Shown here: piece after piece, positions 51,012 through 59,370 of the stretch
Numbering within the stretch: the stretch's first letter is position 1
Layout of the letters: each line of letters begins with the position of its first letter
DNA from: Leucobacter chromiireducens subsp. solipictus
Lineage (GTDB): Bacteria; Actinomycetota; Actinomycetes; Actinomycetales; Microbacteriaceae
Length of the DNA stretch: 64,000 nt
Assembly (NCBI RefSeq): GCF_016758195.1
Contig: NZ_QYAC01000002.1
Location: 186,001 to 250,000 of the forward strand
Direction: 5' to 3'
The notes under the pieces: generated by a model
The model's database searches: none
Seen by the model: only the letters and a program-made list of their open reading frames with translations
What the model was told of the DNA's origin: nothing
Translations under genes and position numbers: made by a program

Positions 51012-51034
51012 ATGGAGTATCCATTCCGTATAGT
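51012..51034 (+). promoter_or_regulatory. Operator palindrome and -10 box of the iclR-family gene
   Basis: ATGGA-GTA-TCCAT (51012-51024) sits immediately before the leaderless-type -10 TATAGT (51029-51034), which ends 6 nt before the ATG. A second palindrome-like ATAGG..CCTAT lies about 25 nt further up. This placement between the divergent glcB and iclR genes suggests autoregulation and control of glcB. Confidence 0.6.
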
Positions 51035-51040
51035 GGAGTC

Positions 51041-51805
51041 ATGGACGATTCATCCGTACGTGAACTCTCAGAGACGCCGGGTCAGGTGCAGTCGGTGTCC
51101 CGGGCGTTCAACGTCCTCGACGTGCTCGCCGACGCGGATTCACCGCTCCCGCTGACCGAGGTCGCCGCGCGCTCCGGCCTCGCGGTGCCGACCGCACACC
51201 GGTTGCTGCGGACGTTGCTCGACCTGGGGGCCGCCCGGCAACTCAAGAACCGCGACTACTCGCTGGGCCCGAAGCTCATCGGCCTGGGGGAGCGGGCCAC
51301 GCCGCCGCTCGCGGAGTCCGCACGGGGCACCCTCATCGCCCTGGAAGAGATCGCGCAGGAAACCGCCAACCTTGCGATCCTCGAGGGGGACCTCGTCGCC
51401 TACGTCGCGCAGGTTCCCTCGCGACACCGGATGCGGATGTTCACCGAGGTGGGGCGGCGCGTGCTGCCCCACGCGAGCGGAGTCGGGAAGGCGATGCTCG
51501 CGACGCTGCCCGAGCGCCGCGTGCGCGCGATCCTGGAGCGCACCGGTCAGCCGGCGTACACCGGGACCACGCTCACGACCGCAAAGGCCCTGATCGAGGA
51601 TCTGCAGGCCACGCGGAATCGCGGCTTCGCGATCGACGACGGCGAGCAGGAGGTCGGGGTGCGGTGCATCGCGGTGGCGATCCCCGGTGCCGTGCCGCCG
51701 GCGGCGCTGTCCATCTCCGGGCCCTCGGCGCGGATGACGGACGCGATCGTGGAGCGGGCCGTCGCCGAGCTCACCCGGGCCGCGCACGAGCTGGCCGGAG
51801 AATAA
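51041..51805 (+). CDS. IclR-family transcriptional regulator
   Basis: 254 aa. N-terminal winged HTH (SVSRAFNVLDVLADADSPLPLTEVAARSGLAVPTAHRLLRTL) and a C-terminal GAF-like effector domain (HASGVGKAMLATLPE; RGFAIDDGEQEVGVRCIAVAI). Divergent from glcB, so glyoxylate or a related acid is a likely effector (inference from context). Confidence 0.93.
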   Translation: MDDSSVRELSETPGQVQSVSRAFNVLDVLADADSPLPLTEVAARSGLAVPTAHRLLRTLLDLGAARQLKNRDYSLGPKLIGLGERATPPLAESARGTLIALEEIAQETANLAILEGDLVAYVAQVPSRHRMRMFTEVGRRVLPHASGVGKAMLATLPERRVRAILERTGQPAYTGTTLTTAKALIEDLQATRNRGFAIDDGEQEVGVRCIAVAIPGAVPPAALSISGPSARMTDAIVERAVAELTRAAHELAGE

Positions 51806-51821
51806 GGAGCGACGCACGGAG

Positions 51822-51827
51822 TACCCT
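51822..51827 (+). promoter_or_regulatory. Leaderless-type -10 box of menE
   Basis: TACCCT followed by GGAGGG and the GTG at 51834. The purine-rich spacer could also act as a Shine-Dalgarno, but it is too close to the start. Confidence 0.5.
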
Positions 51828-51833
51828 GGAGGG

Positions 51834-53072
51834 GTGACTTCGCCCAACGGACTTCGCGCTATTCCCACCGAGGATCGTGCCTGGCTAGTGGCCGCGCTGC
51901 AGGACGCCCTGGCCGGCGGGGCCCCCGTCCTGCCGCTCCCCCCGGGAGGCGGCGAGGGGGCCGACGCCGCGGCCGTGCACGAACTGCAGCACACCCCCCT
52001 GCCCGAGGGCACCGCCGTGGTCGTGCGCACCTCCGGCTCCAGCGGGATCCCGAAGGCCGTCGCGCTCTCCGCGGACGCGCTCCGGGCGAGCGCCGCCGCG
52101 ACCCACGAGCGTTTCGGTGGACCGGGACAGTGGCTCGTGACGCTGCCCGTGCACCTCATCTCCGGGCTGCAGATGCTCATCCGCAGCGCGCTCTCCGAGT
52201 GCGATCCGGTGTTCGTGGACGGCGCCTTCGATCCCGCACGGGTGCTCGCCGCGGCCGAGACGATGACCGCTGAGCGGCGCTATATTTCCCTCGTCCCGGT
52301 GCAATTGGCACGCGTGCTGGATCACGCCGCGGCGGATCCCGCAGCGGCCGAGGTGCTGCGGCGCTTCGACGCGGTGCTCGTGGGCGGCCAAGCCATCTCG
52401 GTCGCCCTGCGGCAGCGCTGCCACGAGCTCGGCGTCGCGCTGAAGCGCAGCTACGGCATGACCGAAACCGCGGGCGGCTGCGTCTACGACGGGGTCGAGA
52501 TCGGCGACACCCTGGTGCGGATCCGCGCCGGAGAGGTGCAGCTCGCCGGGAGCTCGCTCGCCCTCGGCTACGTGGGGGATCCCGCGCTGACCGCGGACCG
52601 CTTCCTCGCCGAGACCGACCGCGAGGGGGCACCGATCCGGTGGTATCGCACGGGCGACGCCGGCGAACTGCTCGGCGGCATGCTGACCGTCACCGGGCGC
52701 CTCGACCGCGTCCTGATCTCCGGGGGCATCAACGTCTCCCTCGACGAGGTCGAACGCGTGGTTCGGGAGCTCGCCGGCTGGGACACGGCCGTGGCGCTCG
52801 CGGCGCCCCACCCCGAGTGGGGGGAGCGGGTGACGCTCGTGATCGAGACGCCGGATCCGGCACCCGCGGACGCCCTCGGCTTCGACGCCGTCCGCGACGC
52901 CGTCCGCGCCCAGCTCGGCGTTGCCGCCGTGCCGGAATGGGTGACCGAGACCGCGCAGATGCCCCGCCTCCCCGGAGGCAAACCGGACCTCGCCGCGCTC
53001 GGCGAGTGGATCGGGCGAGTACGCGACAGCTTCCGTGAGACGCGGCAAGCCGCAGGAGAGGACCAGGCGTGA
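51834..53072 (+). CDS. menE: o-Succinylbenzoate-CoA ligase
   Basis: 412 aa, shorter than most ANL enzymes, as is usual for actinobacterial MenE. Activates o-succinylbenzoate to its CoA ester. Motifs: RTSGSSGIPKAVAL (P-loop), LPVHLISGLQML, KRSYGMTETAGGCVYDG, WYRTGDAGEL...TGRLDRVLISGGINVSLDEVE and the C-terminal Lys in RLPGGKPDLAAL. GTG start. Its stop overlaps the menA start (GTGA). Confidence 0.93.
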   Translation: MTSPNGLRAIPTEDRAWLVAALQDALAGGAPVLPLPPGGGEGADAAAVHELQHTPLPEGTAVVVRTSGSSGIPKAVALSADALRASAAATHERFGGPGQWLVTLPVHLISGLQMLIRSALSECDPVFVDGAFDPARVLAAAETMTAERRYISLVPVQLARVLDHAAADPAAAEVLRRFDAVLVGGQAISVALRQRCHELGVALKRSYGMTETAGGCVYDGVEIGDTLVRIRAGEVQLAGSSLALGYVGDPALTADRFLAETDREGAPIRWYRTGDAGELLGGMLTVTGRLDRVLISGGINVSLDEVERVVRELAGWDTAVALAAPHPEWGERVTLVIETPDPAPADALGFDAVRDAVRAQLGVAAVPEWVTETAQMPRLPGGKPDLAALGEWIGRVRDSFRETRQAAGEDQA

Positions 53073-54025
53073 ACCAGGCGAAGGATCGGCGACGGTCGGG
53101 CAATCCGGCGGTGCGCGCCGCGGCGGAAACGATCGTCGCCGCGGGCGGCGAACCGCGCATCACCTGGCGCAACTGGGTGGGCGGCGCGCGGCTGCGCACC
53201 CTGCCCCTCGCGGTCGCACCGGTCGCGGCCGGCGCGGGGATCGCGCACATGGTCCAGGATTTCTCCTGGCCGCTCACGCTGCTCGCGCTCGCCGTCGCGG
53301 TGTTCCTGCAAATCGGCGTGAACTACGCGAACGACTACTCGGACGGGGTGCGCGGCACCGACGAGTTCCGGGTCGGCCCGGCACGCCTCACCGGCTCTGG
53401 GCTCGTCAACCCGAAGCGGGTCCTGCTGCTCGCCCTGACGTTCTTCGGACTCGCGGCGGTTGCGGGCATCGTCGCGGTGGCGCTGAGCGGCCGGTGGTGG
53501 TTCCTCGCGCTCGGGGTCGTCGCGATCATCGCGGCCTGGTTCTACACGGGCGGCAAGCGCCCCTACGGGTACGCCGGCCTCGGCGAGGTCGTGGTGTTCA
53601 TCTTCTTCGGGCTCGTTGCCACGGTCGGCACCGTCTGGCTGCAGACCGACGTCCGCACCCAGGAGGCCTGGTTCGCGGGGGCCGGGGTGGGCCTGTTCGC
53701 GGTCGCCGTGTTGATCGTCAACAATATCCGGGACATCCCCACGGACCGCCTCGCGGGCAAGCGCACGCTCGCGGTCCGGATCGGGGATCTGCCCTCGCGG
53801 ATCCTGTTTGTGGTGTGCCTGCTGCTGCCCTTTGTGGTGCCGGGCATGTTCGGCTTTGCGCACTCGGGCATGGTGCTCGTGTGGCTCGTGCTGCTCATCG
53901 TGGTGCCGTGCATCGTCATCGTGCTCACCGCAAGAACCCCGCGCGAGCTGATCCTCGTGCTGCAGCTCACGAGCCTCGCCGCGCTCGCCTACGGCGTGCT
54001 GCTCGGCATCGCCTTCGCGTTCTAG
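53069..54025 (+). CDS. menA: 1,4-Dihydroxy-2-naphthoate polyprenyltransferase
   Basis: 318 aa UbiA-superfamily membrane enzyme attaching the prenyl tail to the naphthoate ring. First Asp-rich motif NYANDYSDGVRGTDE, second NNIRDIPTDRLAGKRTLAVRIG; eight or nine hydrophobic helices. GTG start overlaps the menE stop, so the two are translationally coupled. Ends before a palindromic element. Confidence 0.95.
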   Translation: MNQAKDRRRSGNPAVRAAAETIVAAGGEPRITWRNWVGGARLRTLPLAVAPVAAGAGIAHMVQDFSWPLTLLALAVAVFLQIGVNYANDYSDGVRGTDEFRVGPARLTGSGLVNPKRVLLLALTFFGLAAVAGIVAVALSGRWWFLALGVVAIIAAWFYTGGKRPYGYAGLGEVVVFIFFGLVATVGTVWLQTDVRTQEAWFAGAGVGLFAVAVLIVNNIRDIPTDRLAGKRTLAVRIGDLPSRILFVVCLLLPFVVPGMFGFAHSGMVLVWLVLLIVVPCIVIVLTARTPRELILVLQLTSLAALAYGVLLGIAFAF

Positions 54026-54059
54026 CTACAGCCCGCCGTCGCTCCCGTGCTTCGGCCGG

Positions 54060-54121
54060 CATCCATGGGTGAGTTTCCGGGGCTTCGGCTTCGTGATGTC
54101 CCGGAAACTCACCCATGGATG
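54060..54121. repeat. Intergenic palindromic element 3
   Basis: Perfect 21-bp arms (left starts CATCCATGGGTGAGTTTCCG at 54060; right 54101-54121) with a 20-nt spacer, in the 126-nt convergent gap between menA and the acyltransferase gene. Different sequence from elements 1 and 2 but the same kind of position. Likely a bidirectional terminator. Confidence 0.75.
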
Positions 54122-54151
54122 ACGACGAGTCCGCGAGAGGGTCGGTGTTTA

Positions 54152-55570
54152 TCAGGACCCTTGGGGACGGGGAGCGAGCGCTCGCGGCGCTGCGGCACGG
54201 CCTGCGCGGATAACCGCCGGGGCGAGGGGGCCCGGAGACGCGAGGCGAACCGCGACGGCCAGAAGGAGCATGCCGGCCAGCCACGCCCAGAGGGCCCCGG
54301 TCGCGACGAGGATCAGGAGGACGCCGCCGGCACCCGTGAGGACCGCGGCGACGGTGCGGAACGGGCCCGGCTGGGGCGCATGCTCCCGGTTCTGTGCCCC
54401 GGCCGGAGCCCCGGACGCGGCCGCGCGGTGCGGGTCCGGCCGACGCTCGATCCGCGCGACGACGGCGACCACGGCCGCGACCGCGAGGCTCGCGGTGGCG
54501 ATCCAGAACGGGCGGCTCAGCCACCATTCGGCGGTGAGCGGCACCGGCAGGAGCATCGTGGCACCCGTGAGCGCGCCCGTCGCGAGCAGCAGCCCCGTGA
54601 GCGCGATCACGACGAGCATGTGCCAGGAGTAGATCGTCATTGCGGCCCCGTTGATCGCGTTCGAGGCGCGAGCGATCCCGGGGAGCGCGGCCCAGGCGCG
54701 CAAGCGATCCCGCGCCGCGGCGAAGAGCGCGAGCTGCACCACGCCGAGCAGCGCGAGCGCCGCGGTGGGCGGGTTCAGCGCCGCGAAGAGGTTCGCGGGG
54801 CTCGCCCCGAGCGCCATGAGCGCGATGATGCCCGCCACGGCCCACCCCGCCGTGCGGAGGCTCGGCACACGCCCGTCGGCGAGCCAGAAGCCCAGCTGCT
54901 GCACGAACATCCACACGAACAGCAGGTTCGCGAAACCGAGGGCATCGACCCCGCTCGCCGCGCGGAGCGCATCCACGCAGAGCACCGCCGCACCGAGGGC
55001 CGCGAGGGTGCGTCCGGGGGCGCGCTCGTGCAGCCGCAGTGCGGCGGGAACGAGCGCGCTGCACAGCACGTACACCCCCAGGAACCAGAGCGGCTGGCTG
55101 ATCCGCCACCCCGCCTCCGCCACCAGGGACGCGTCCAGACCCACCAGCGTGAGCGCGGTCAGCCCCGCGACCACGGCACCGGCCGCGGCGAGCGGCACCG
55201 GGAGTAAGCGTCGGAGGCGGAGCGCCACGTACGCGTCTGCGCGCACGCCGCGACGCCGAAGCCCGCGCAGGTGCGTCGCCGAGGCGAAGCCGCCGAGCAC
55301 GAAGAACAGCGGCATCATCTGGGCCACCCAGGAGAACACGGTGAATCCGCCCCACGACTCGAGCGCGTTCTCGATGACGACGCCCCCTGCGGTGCCGGTC
55401 GCTGCGCCGGCCGGATCACCGCTCGTCAGGCTCACGCCCACCATCAGCGCGTGCACGGTGACGACCGCGATCAGGCATGCGGCCCGCACGAGGTCGACGG
55501 CGGGATCGCGCCGCGACCGGGGCTGTGGTGGATCCGGCAGCGGGGTGTGCGCGGGGACAACGAGCGTCAT
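54152..55570 (-). CDS. Acyltransferase family 3 membrane protein
   Basis: 472 aa with about ten or more hydrophobic helices. The start of the domain is typical: RDPAVDLVRAACLIAVVTVHALMVGV (conserved Arg and His), then QMMPLFFVLGGFASATHLRGLRRRG and QPLWFLGVYVLCSALVPA. These enzymes O-acylate surface polysaccharides, lipids or small molecules; the acceptor here is unknown. AAGGA lies 7 nt before the ATG. It follows the two-component genes with a 152-nt gap (55571-55722) that shows no clear site. Confidence 0.85.
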   Translation of the reverse strand: MTLVVPAHTPLPDPPQPRSRRDPAVDLVRAACLIAVVTVHALMVGVSLTSGDPAGAATGTAGGVVIENALESWGGFTVFSWVAQMMPLFFVLGGFASATHLRGLRRRGVRADAYVALRLRRLLPVPLAAAGAVVAGLTALTLVGLDASLVAEAGWRISQPLWFLGVYVLCSALVPAALRLHERAPGRTLAALGAAVLCVDALRAASGVDALGFANLLFVWMFVQQLGFWLADGRVPSLRTAGWAVAGIIALMALGASPANLFAALNPPTAALALLGVVQLALFAAARDRLRAWAALPGIARASNAINGAAMTIYSWHMLVVIALTGLLLATGALTGATMLLPVPLTAEWWLSRPFWIATASLAVAAVVAVVARIERRPDPHRAAASGAPAGAQNREHAPQPGPFRTVAAVLTGAGGVLLILVATGALWAWLAGMLLLAVAVRLASPGPLAPAVIRAGRAAAPRALAPRPQGS

Positions 55571-55722
55571 GAGAGGGTCCTTCCCGAGTGTTGGAAGTAC
55601 CTTCCCGTGACGAACGCGCGCCGCGCGTCCCTCCCCGGTCCTGACCTGCCCCCTACCCAGGTGCTACCCGGGGCCCGGGCTCCTGTCTCGGGCTCGCTGC
55701 CCAGTGCCTCGGGGCCCGCGCC

Positions 55723-56394
55723 CTAGCGGTCTGGCGACACGAGCCCCGCGTCGTAGGCGAGGATGACGGCCTGCACCCGGTCGCGCAGGTGCAGCTTCGT
55801 GAAGATGCGGGTGATATGCGACTTCACGGTCTGCTCCGCGATGAACAGCTCGCCCGCGATCTCGGAGTTTGCGAGGCCGCGCCCGATCAGCACGAGGATT
55901 TCGCGCTCGCGTTCCGTGAGATCCGCCAGCCGCAGCGCGTGCTGATCGTTCGCCGGGCGCTGTTCCGCGAAGCGCTGCAGCAGCCGCTTCGTGACGCTCG
56001 GGGCGAGGAGCGCGTCCCCCGCGGCGACCACGCGCACCGCGGTGATCAGCTCGTCCGGGGTCGCGTCCTTCAGCAGGAAACCGCTCGCGCCCGCGGCGAG
56101 CGCGTCGTGCACATACTCGTCGAGGTCGAACGTGGTGAGGATCACCACCCGGGGGACGTGGTCGACGCGCGGCGGGGGCGACATGAGTTGCCGGGTCGCC
56201 TCGAGCCCGTTCAGCTCGGGCATCCGCACGTCCATGAGTACCACGTCGGGGCGCAGCCGCTGCGCCAGCGCGACCCCCTCCGCGCCGTCCGCGGCCTGGC
56301 CCACGACGGTGAGGTCGGGCTGTGCGTCGAGGATCGCGGCGAAGCCCGCCCGCACCATGGCTTGGTCGTCGACGATGAGCACGGAGACGGTCAT
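55723..56394 (-). CDS. NarL/FixJ-type response regulator
   Basis: 223 aa from ATG 56392-56394, which overlaps the kinase stop (ATGA). Receiver: VLIVDDQAMVRAG (acidic pair), VVLMDVRMPELNG (phospho-Asp), TTFDLDEYV and FLLKDATPDEL (Lys). C-terminal LuxR-type HTH: LTEREREILVLIGRGLANSEIAGELFIAEQTVKSHITRIFTKLHLRDRVQAV. All catalytic positions are intact, unlike the element-borne regulator at 526. Partner of the adjacent kinase. Confidence 0.95.
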   Translation of the reverse strand: MTVSVLIVDDQAMVRAGFAAILDAQPDLTVVGQAADGAEGVALAQRLRPDVVLMDVRMPELNGLEATRQLMSPPPRVDHVPRVVILTTFDLDEYVHDALAAGASGFLLKDATPDELITAVRVVAAGDALLAPSVTKRLLQRFAEQRPANDQHALRLADLTEREREILVLIGRGLANSEIAGELFIAEQTVKSHITRIFTKLHLRDRVQAVILAYDAGLVSPDR

Positions 56395-57632
56395 GCGGGG
56401 AACTCCTCGGGGGCGGGTGGGTGACCGGCGCCGGGGGCGTCGGGGATGATCGGAACGAGCGCGACAACCTGGAAGCCGCCGTCCGGGGTGGGGCCCGCGG
56501 CGAGGGAGCCGCCCAGGGCACCGACCCGTTCGCGCATCCCCCGGATGCCGTGGCCGCTCGGGTCCGCGGCGGGCGCGGCAGCGACGGCGCTTGCGGACGG
56601 GGACGCGTTGCGGATCGTGACCCGCGCCGACCCGGGGCCGCCGCTGCGCGGCTCGGAGTGGCCCGTGAGCGTGACGCTGGCGGCGGCTCCGGGAGCGTGG
56701 CGGGCCGCGTTCCCGAGTGACTCCTGCACCACCCGATACACGGCCAGCTGGCACACGGGGTCCATGCGGGTGCGGAGCGCGACCGGGAGCTGATCCTCCA
56801 ACGCGGCGCGGGATCGGGCCGCAAGCTCGGGCAGCTCGGCGAGACTCGGTTGCGGGGCGTGCTCGGCGTCGTCGTCGGCACGCAGGACGCCCAGCAGCGC
56901 CCGCATCTCGCCCAGCGCGACGCGGGCGGTCGCGGCGAGCTCATCGAATTCGTCAGCCACCTCGGGCCGCAGCTCGGGGTAGCGGTACCGCGCGCTCGCC
57001 GCCTGCACCTGAATCACGGACATGCCGTGCGCCACGACGTCGTGCATCTCGCGCGCGATGCGCGTGCGCTCCTCGGCGATCTGCCGCTTTGCGAGTTCGA
57101 GTTCCGTGAGTTCCCGCGCCTCGGCGAGTGCCCCGCGCGCGGTGCGGATCGAGCGGATGAGGGTGCCCACACCGATCGCGATCCCGCTCAGGACGACCGT
57201 GACGATCAGGTTGGAGATCACGGATCCCGCCGGCAGCTCACCACCCGCCCCCGCGGTGAGCCCCACCGCCGTGAGGCCGACCCCGGCAGCGGCGGCGCTC
57301 GAGATGATCCACCGTCCGTGCACGGAGGCGACGCCGAACACCACGAGCAGGGCGAGCAGCGTCGCGACGGGGACGGGCCAGGGCGCATCCGGGGTCGCCG
57401 ATCCGGCGTACATGCCGGAGACCGCGGCGACGGCGACGATGCCGACGGCCCAGCGCGGCAGCCAGGGCACGAGCAGCACGGCGAGCGACTGCAGCAGCGC
57501 GAGGGTGAGGGCCTCGCCGACCTGTTGCTGGTAGACCGTCGCCCCGAGCGACGCGGCGACGGCGAGCAGCGTGACGGCGACCCCGCCGAACACGCTCCAG
57601 GTCCAGATGGCGGCGCGACGGGAACGGGTCAT
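56391..57632 (-). CDS. NarL-type sensor histidine kinase
   Basis: 413 aa from ATG 57630-57632; a leaderless-type -10 TACCCT (minus strand, 57639-57644) lies 6 nt upstream. About five N-terminal membrane helices, then a HisKA_3 dimerisation domain (ERTRIAREMHDVVAHGMSVIQVQA; the His is the phosphosite) and an ATPase domain (VVQESLGNAARHAPGA; GHGIRGMRERVGALGGSL). No large extracellular sensor loop, so it may sense envelope state or intramembrane signals. Confidence 0.93.
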   Translation of the reverse strand: MTRSRRAAIWTWSVFGGVAVTLLAVAASLGATVYQQQVGEALTLALLQSLAVLLVPWLPRWAVGIVAVAAVSGMYAGSATPDAPWPVPVATLLALLVVFGVASVHGRWIISSAAAAGVGLTAVGLTAGAGGELPAGSVISNLIVTVVLSGIAIGVGTLIRSIRTARGALAEARELTELELAKRQIAEERTRIAREMHDVVAHGMSVIQVQAASARYRYPELRPEVADEFDELAATARVALGEMRALLGVLRADDDAEHAPQPSLAELPELAARSRAALEDQLPVALRTRMDPVCQLAVYRVVQESLGNAARHAPGAAASVTLTGHSEPRSGGPGSARVTIRNASPSASAVAAAPAADPSGHGIRGMRERVGALGGSLAAGPTPDGGFQVVALVPIIPDAPGAGHPPAPEEFPA

Positions 57633-57666
57633 GCGGCAAGGGTACCGTCCGCGACCCCGACCGGGG

Positions 57667-59361
57667 CTAGGAGAACACCTCGCCGCCGTCGAACACGGGT
57701 GCCCCGCCGACGAGCGTCGCGAGGGGCGCGATCGTGTCGAGCCGTGCCGGGTCGATCCGGAGCGGGTCATCCGGGAGAACGATGAGGTCGGCGGAGCTGC
57801 CCGGCGTGAGTCTGCCAAGCTCGCGCCATCCGAGCACGCGACTGCCGAGCGTGGTCCACATGGCGAGCGCGTCCGCGCGCGAGAACGGTGCGGCCCCGTC
57901 GCGGTGGTGTGCCGCGGCGTGTGCGAGCGCGAGGCCCATCTGCGCGAAGGGGCTGGCGGGGCCCCAATCGGATCCTGCCGCCACCGGGAATCCCGCGTCC
58001 ACGAAACGGCCGAGCGGCAGGAGATCCTGACGCTCAGCGCCCAGGCTGGTGCTGAGACCCAGCATCGCCTCGGGCAGACCGCGGGCGAAGCCGGGTGAGG
58101 TGGTGCCCGCCAGGCCGAGGCTCTGGAAGGCTTGGATCTGCGCCGGGGTGACCACCGGGAGGTGCTGCACGATCCAGGGTGCGTCGGGTGTCGAGGCGAA
58201 ACCCGGGGTGTGTTGCAACACGTCTACCAGCAGGTCGTGCTGGCTGGGCGAGGCACTGAGGAGGCTCCCGCGGAGGCCTGCCGCGACGACCGACGCGGTG
58301 AAGGTCCGCAGGAGCTCAGGCAGGGTGCCGGGGGCGCCCTGAGCGAAGCCGCCGGACGGCAGCCGCCGGGGCGGGATCGAGAACGCGCTGTGCAGGGAGA
58401 GCGCCGGGCCGAGCACGCGAATCCAGTCGTCGTTCGCGCGCGCGGCGTCCGCCACGGCTGCTACGAACGCGGGGAGCGCCGCGATACCGTCGGCCGACGC
58501 CCCGCCGAGGTACTCGGGCGAGACCGCAACCCGAAGCCGCACGCCCGCCTGACGCAGCGCCCGGAACACGGCGAGCTCCGTCAGGGTGGTCTCGTGCGGT
58601 TCGTAGATTGCGGTGATGCCCCGGCGATGCGCGGCGCGGATCGCCGCGGCGGTGGTGTTCTGGAGTTCGGGGGACGGGCGGGGGATCCGGGTGAGCAGCT
58701 CCGCCCAGAACGGGTTGTCGACGTAGAGCTCCTGGACCTCACCGTAGAACCGCCCGGTGAGGGTGCCGTCCCAGCCGCGTTCGGCGAACACCGTCCCGAG
58801 ATCGCTGGGTAGCGCTTCGGTGATCCCGAGCGCGGTGAGCGCCGCGGTGTTGAACACCGCGACGCCCGGGTCGGCGGGGGCGTATGCCTGGATCATGACG
58901 GGCACCTCGCGGGCGACGCCATCCAGCGCGGCGCGGTCGGGAAGCTGCCGTTCGGGGAGCGATCGGGAAGAGGCGGCGACGCCGTAGAACGGTTCACCCA
59001 CGGGGGTCGTGAACACCCACTCGCCCGGCCGCGCTGACTGTGCCGCGGCGCCGATCCGGCGGAGGATCTCCGTGTGGTCCGCGGCGTCGGCGAGGGAGAG
59101 CACCCCGTCGGCCTCCGCGGCGAAGTGCAGGAGGTGCGGGTGCGTGTCGATCAGCCCGGGCGCGACGGTCGCGCCATCCAGGTCGACCACGCGGGCGCCC
59201 GCGTCGGCCGCGGCGGCGCGGGCCGCGCTGCCGAGGGCCGCAACGCGTCCCTCGGCCAGGAGGATCGCATCGGTGAGTGCGGCGTCGGGGGTCACCCGCA
59301 CCGCGCCGTTGGTGAGAAGAAGCGGCCGGTCGTGCGGGGCGGGTGCGGGAGGGTGTGACAT
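57667..59361 (-). CDS. Amidohydrolase family 3 (YtcJ-like) protein
   Basis: 564 aa. Metal-dependent hydrolase: N-terminal beta-sandwich with VAPGLIDTHPHLLHF (His-x-His), VQELYVDNPF in the middle, IVQHLPVVTP, and the C-terminal VAAGSDWGPASPFAQMGLALAHA (metal Asp) and LTPGSSADLIVLPDDPLR. Probably cleaves an amide or related bond in a small substrate. 9 nt downstream of the amidase gene on the same strand, so part of the MFS-amidase-amidohydrolase operon. Confidence 0.9.
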   Translation of the reverse strand: MSHPPAPAPHDRPLLLTNGAVRVTPDAALTDAILLAEGRVAALGSAARAAAADAGARVVDLDGATVAPGLIDTHPHLLHFAAEADGVLSLADAADHTEILRRIGAAAQSARPGEWVFTTPVGEPFYGVAASSRSLPERQLPDRAALDGVAREVPVMIQAYAPADPGVAVFNTAALTALGITEALPSDLGTVFAERGWDGTLTGRFYGEVQELYVDNPFWAELLTRIPRPSPELQNTTAAAIRAAHRRGITAIYEPHETTLTELAVFRALRQAGVRLRVAVSPEYLGGASADGIAALPAFVAAVADAARANDDWIRVLGPALSLHSAFSIPPRRLPSGGFAQGAPGTLPELLRTFTASVVAAGLRGSLLSASPSQHDLLVDVLQHTPGFASTPDAPWIVQHLPVVTPAQIQAFQSLGLAGTTSPGFARGLPEAMLGLSTSLGAERQDLLPLGRFVDAGFPVAAGSDWGPASPFAQMGLALAHAAAHHRDGAAPFSRADALAMWTTLGSRVLGWRELGRLTPGSSADLIVLPDDPLRIDPARLDTIAPLATLVGGAPVFDGGEVFS

Positions 59362-59370
59362 GGTGCGCTT

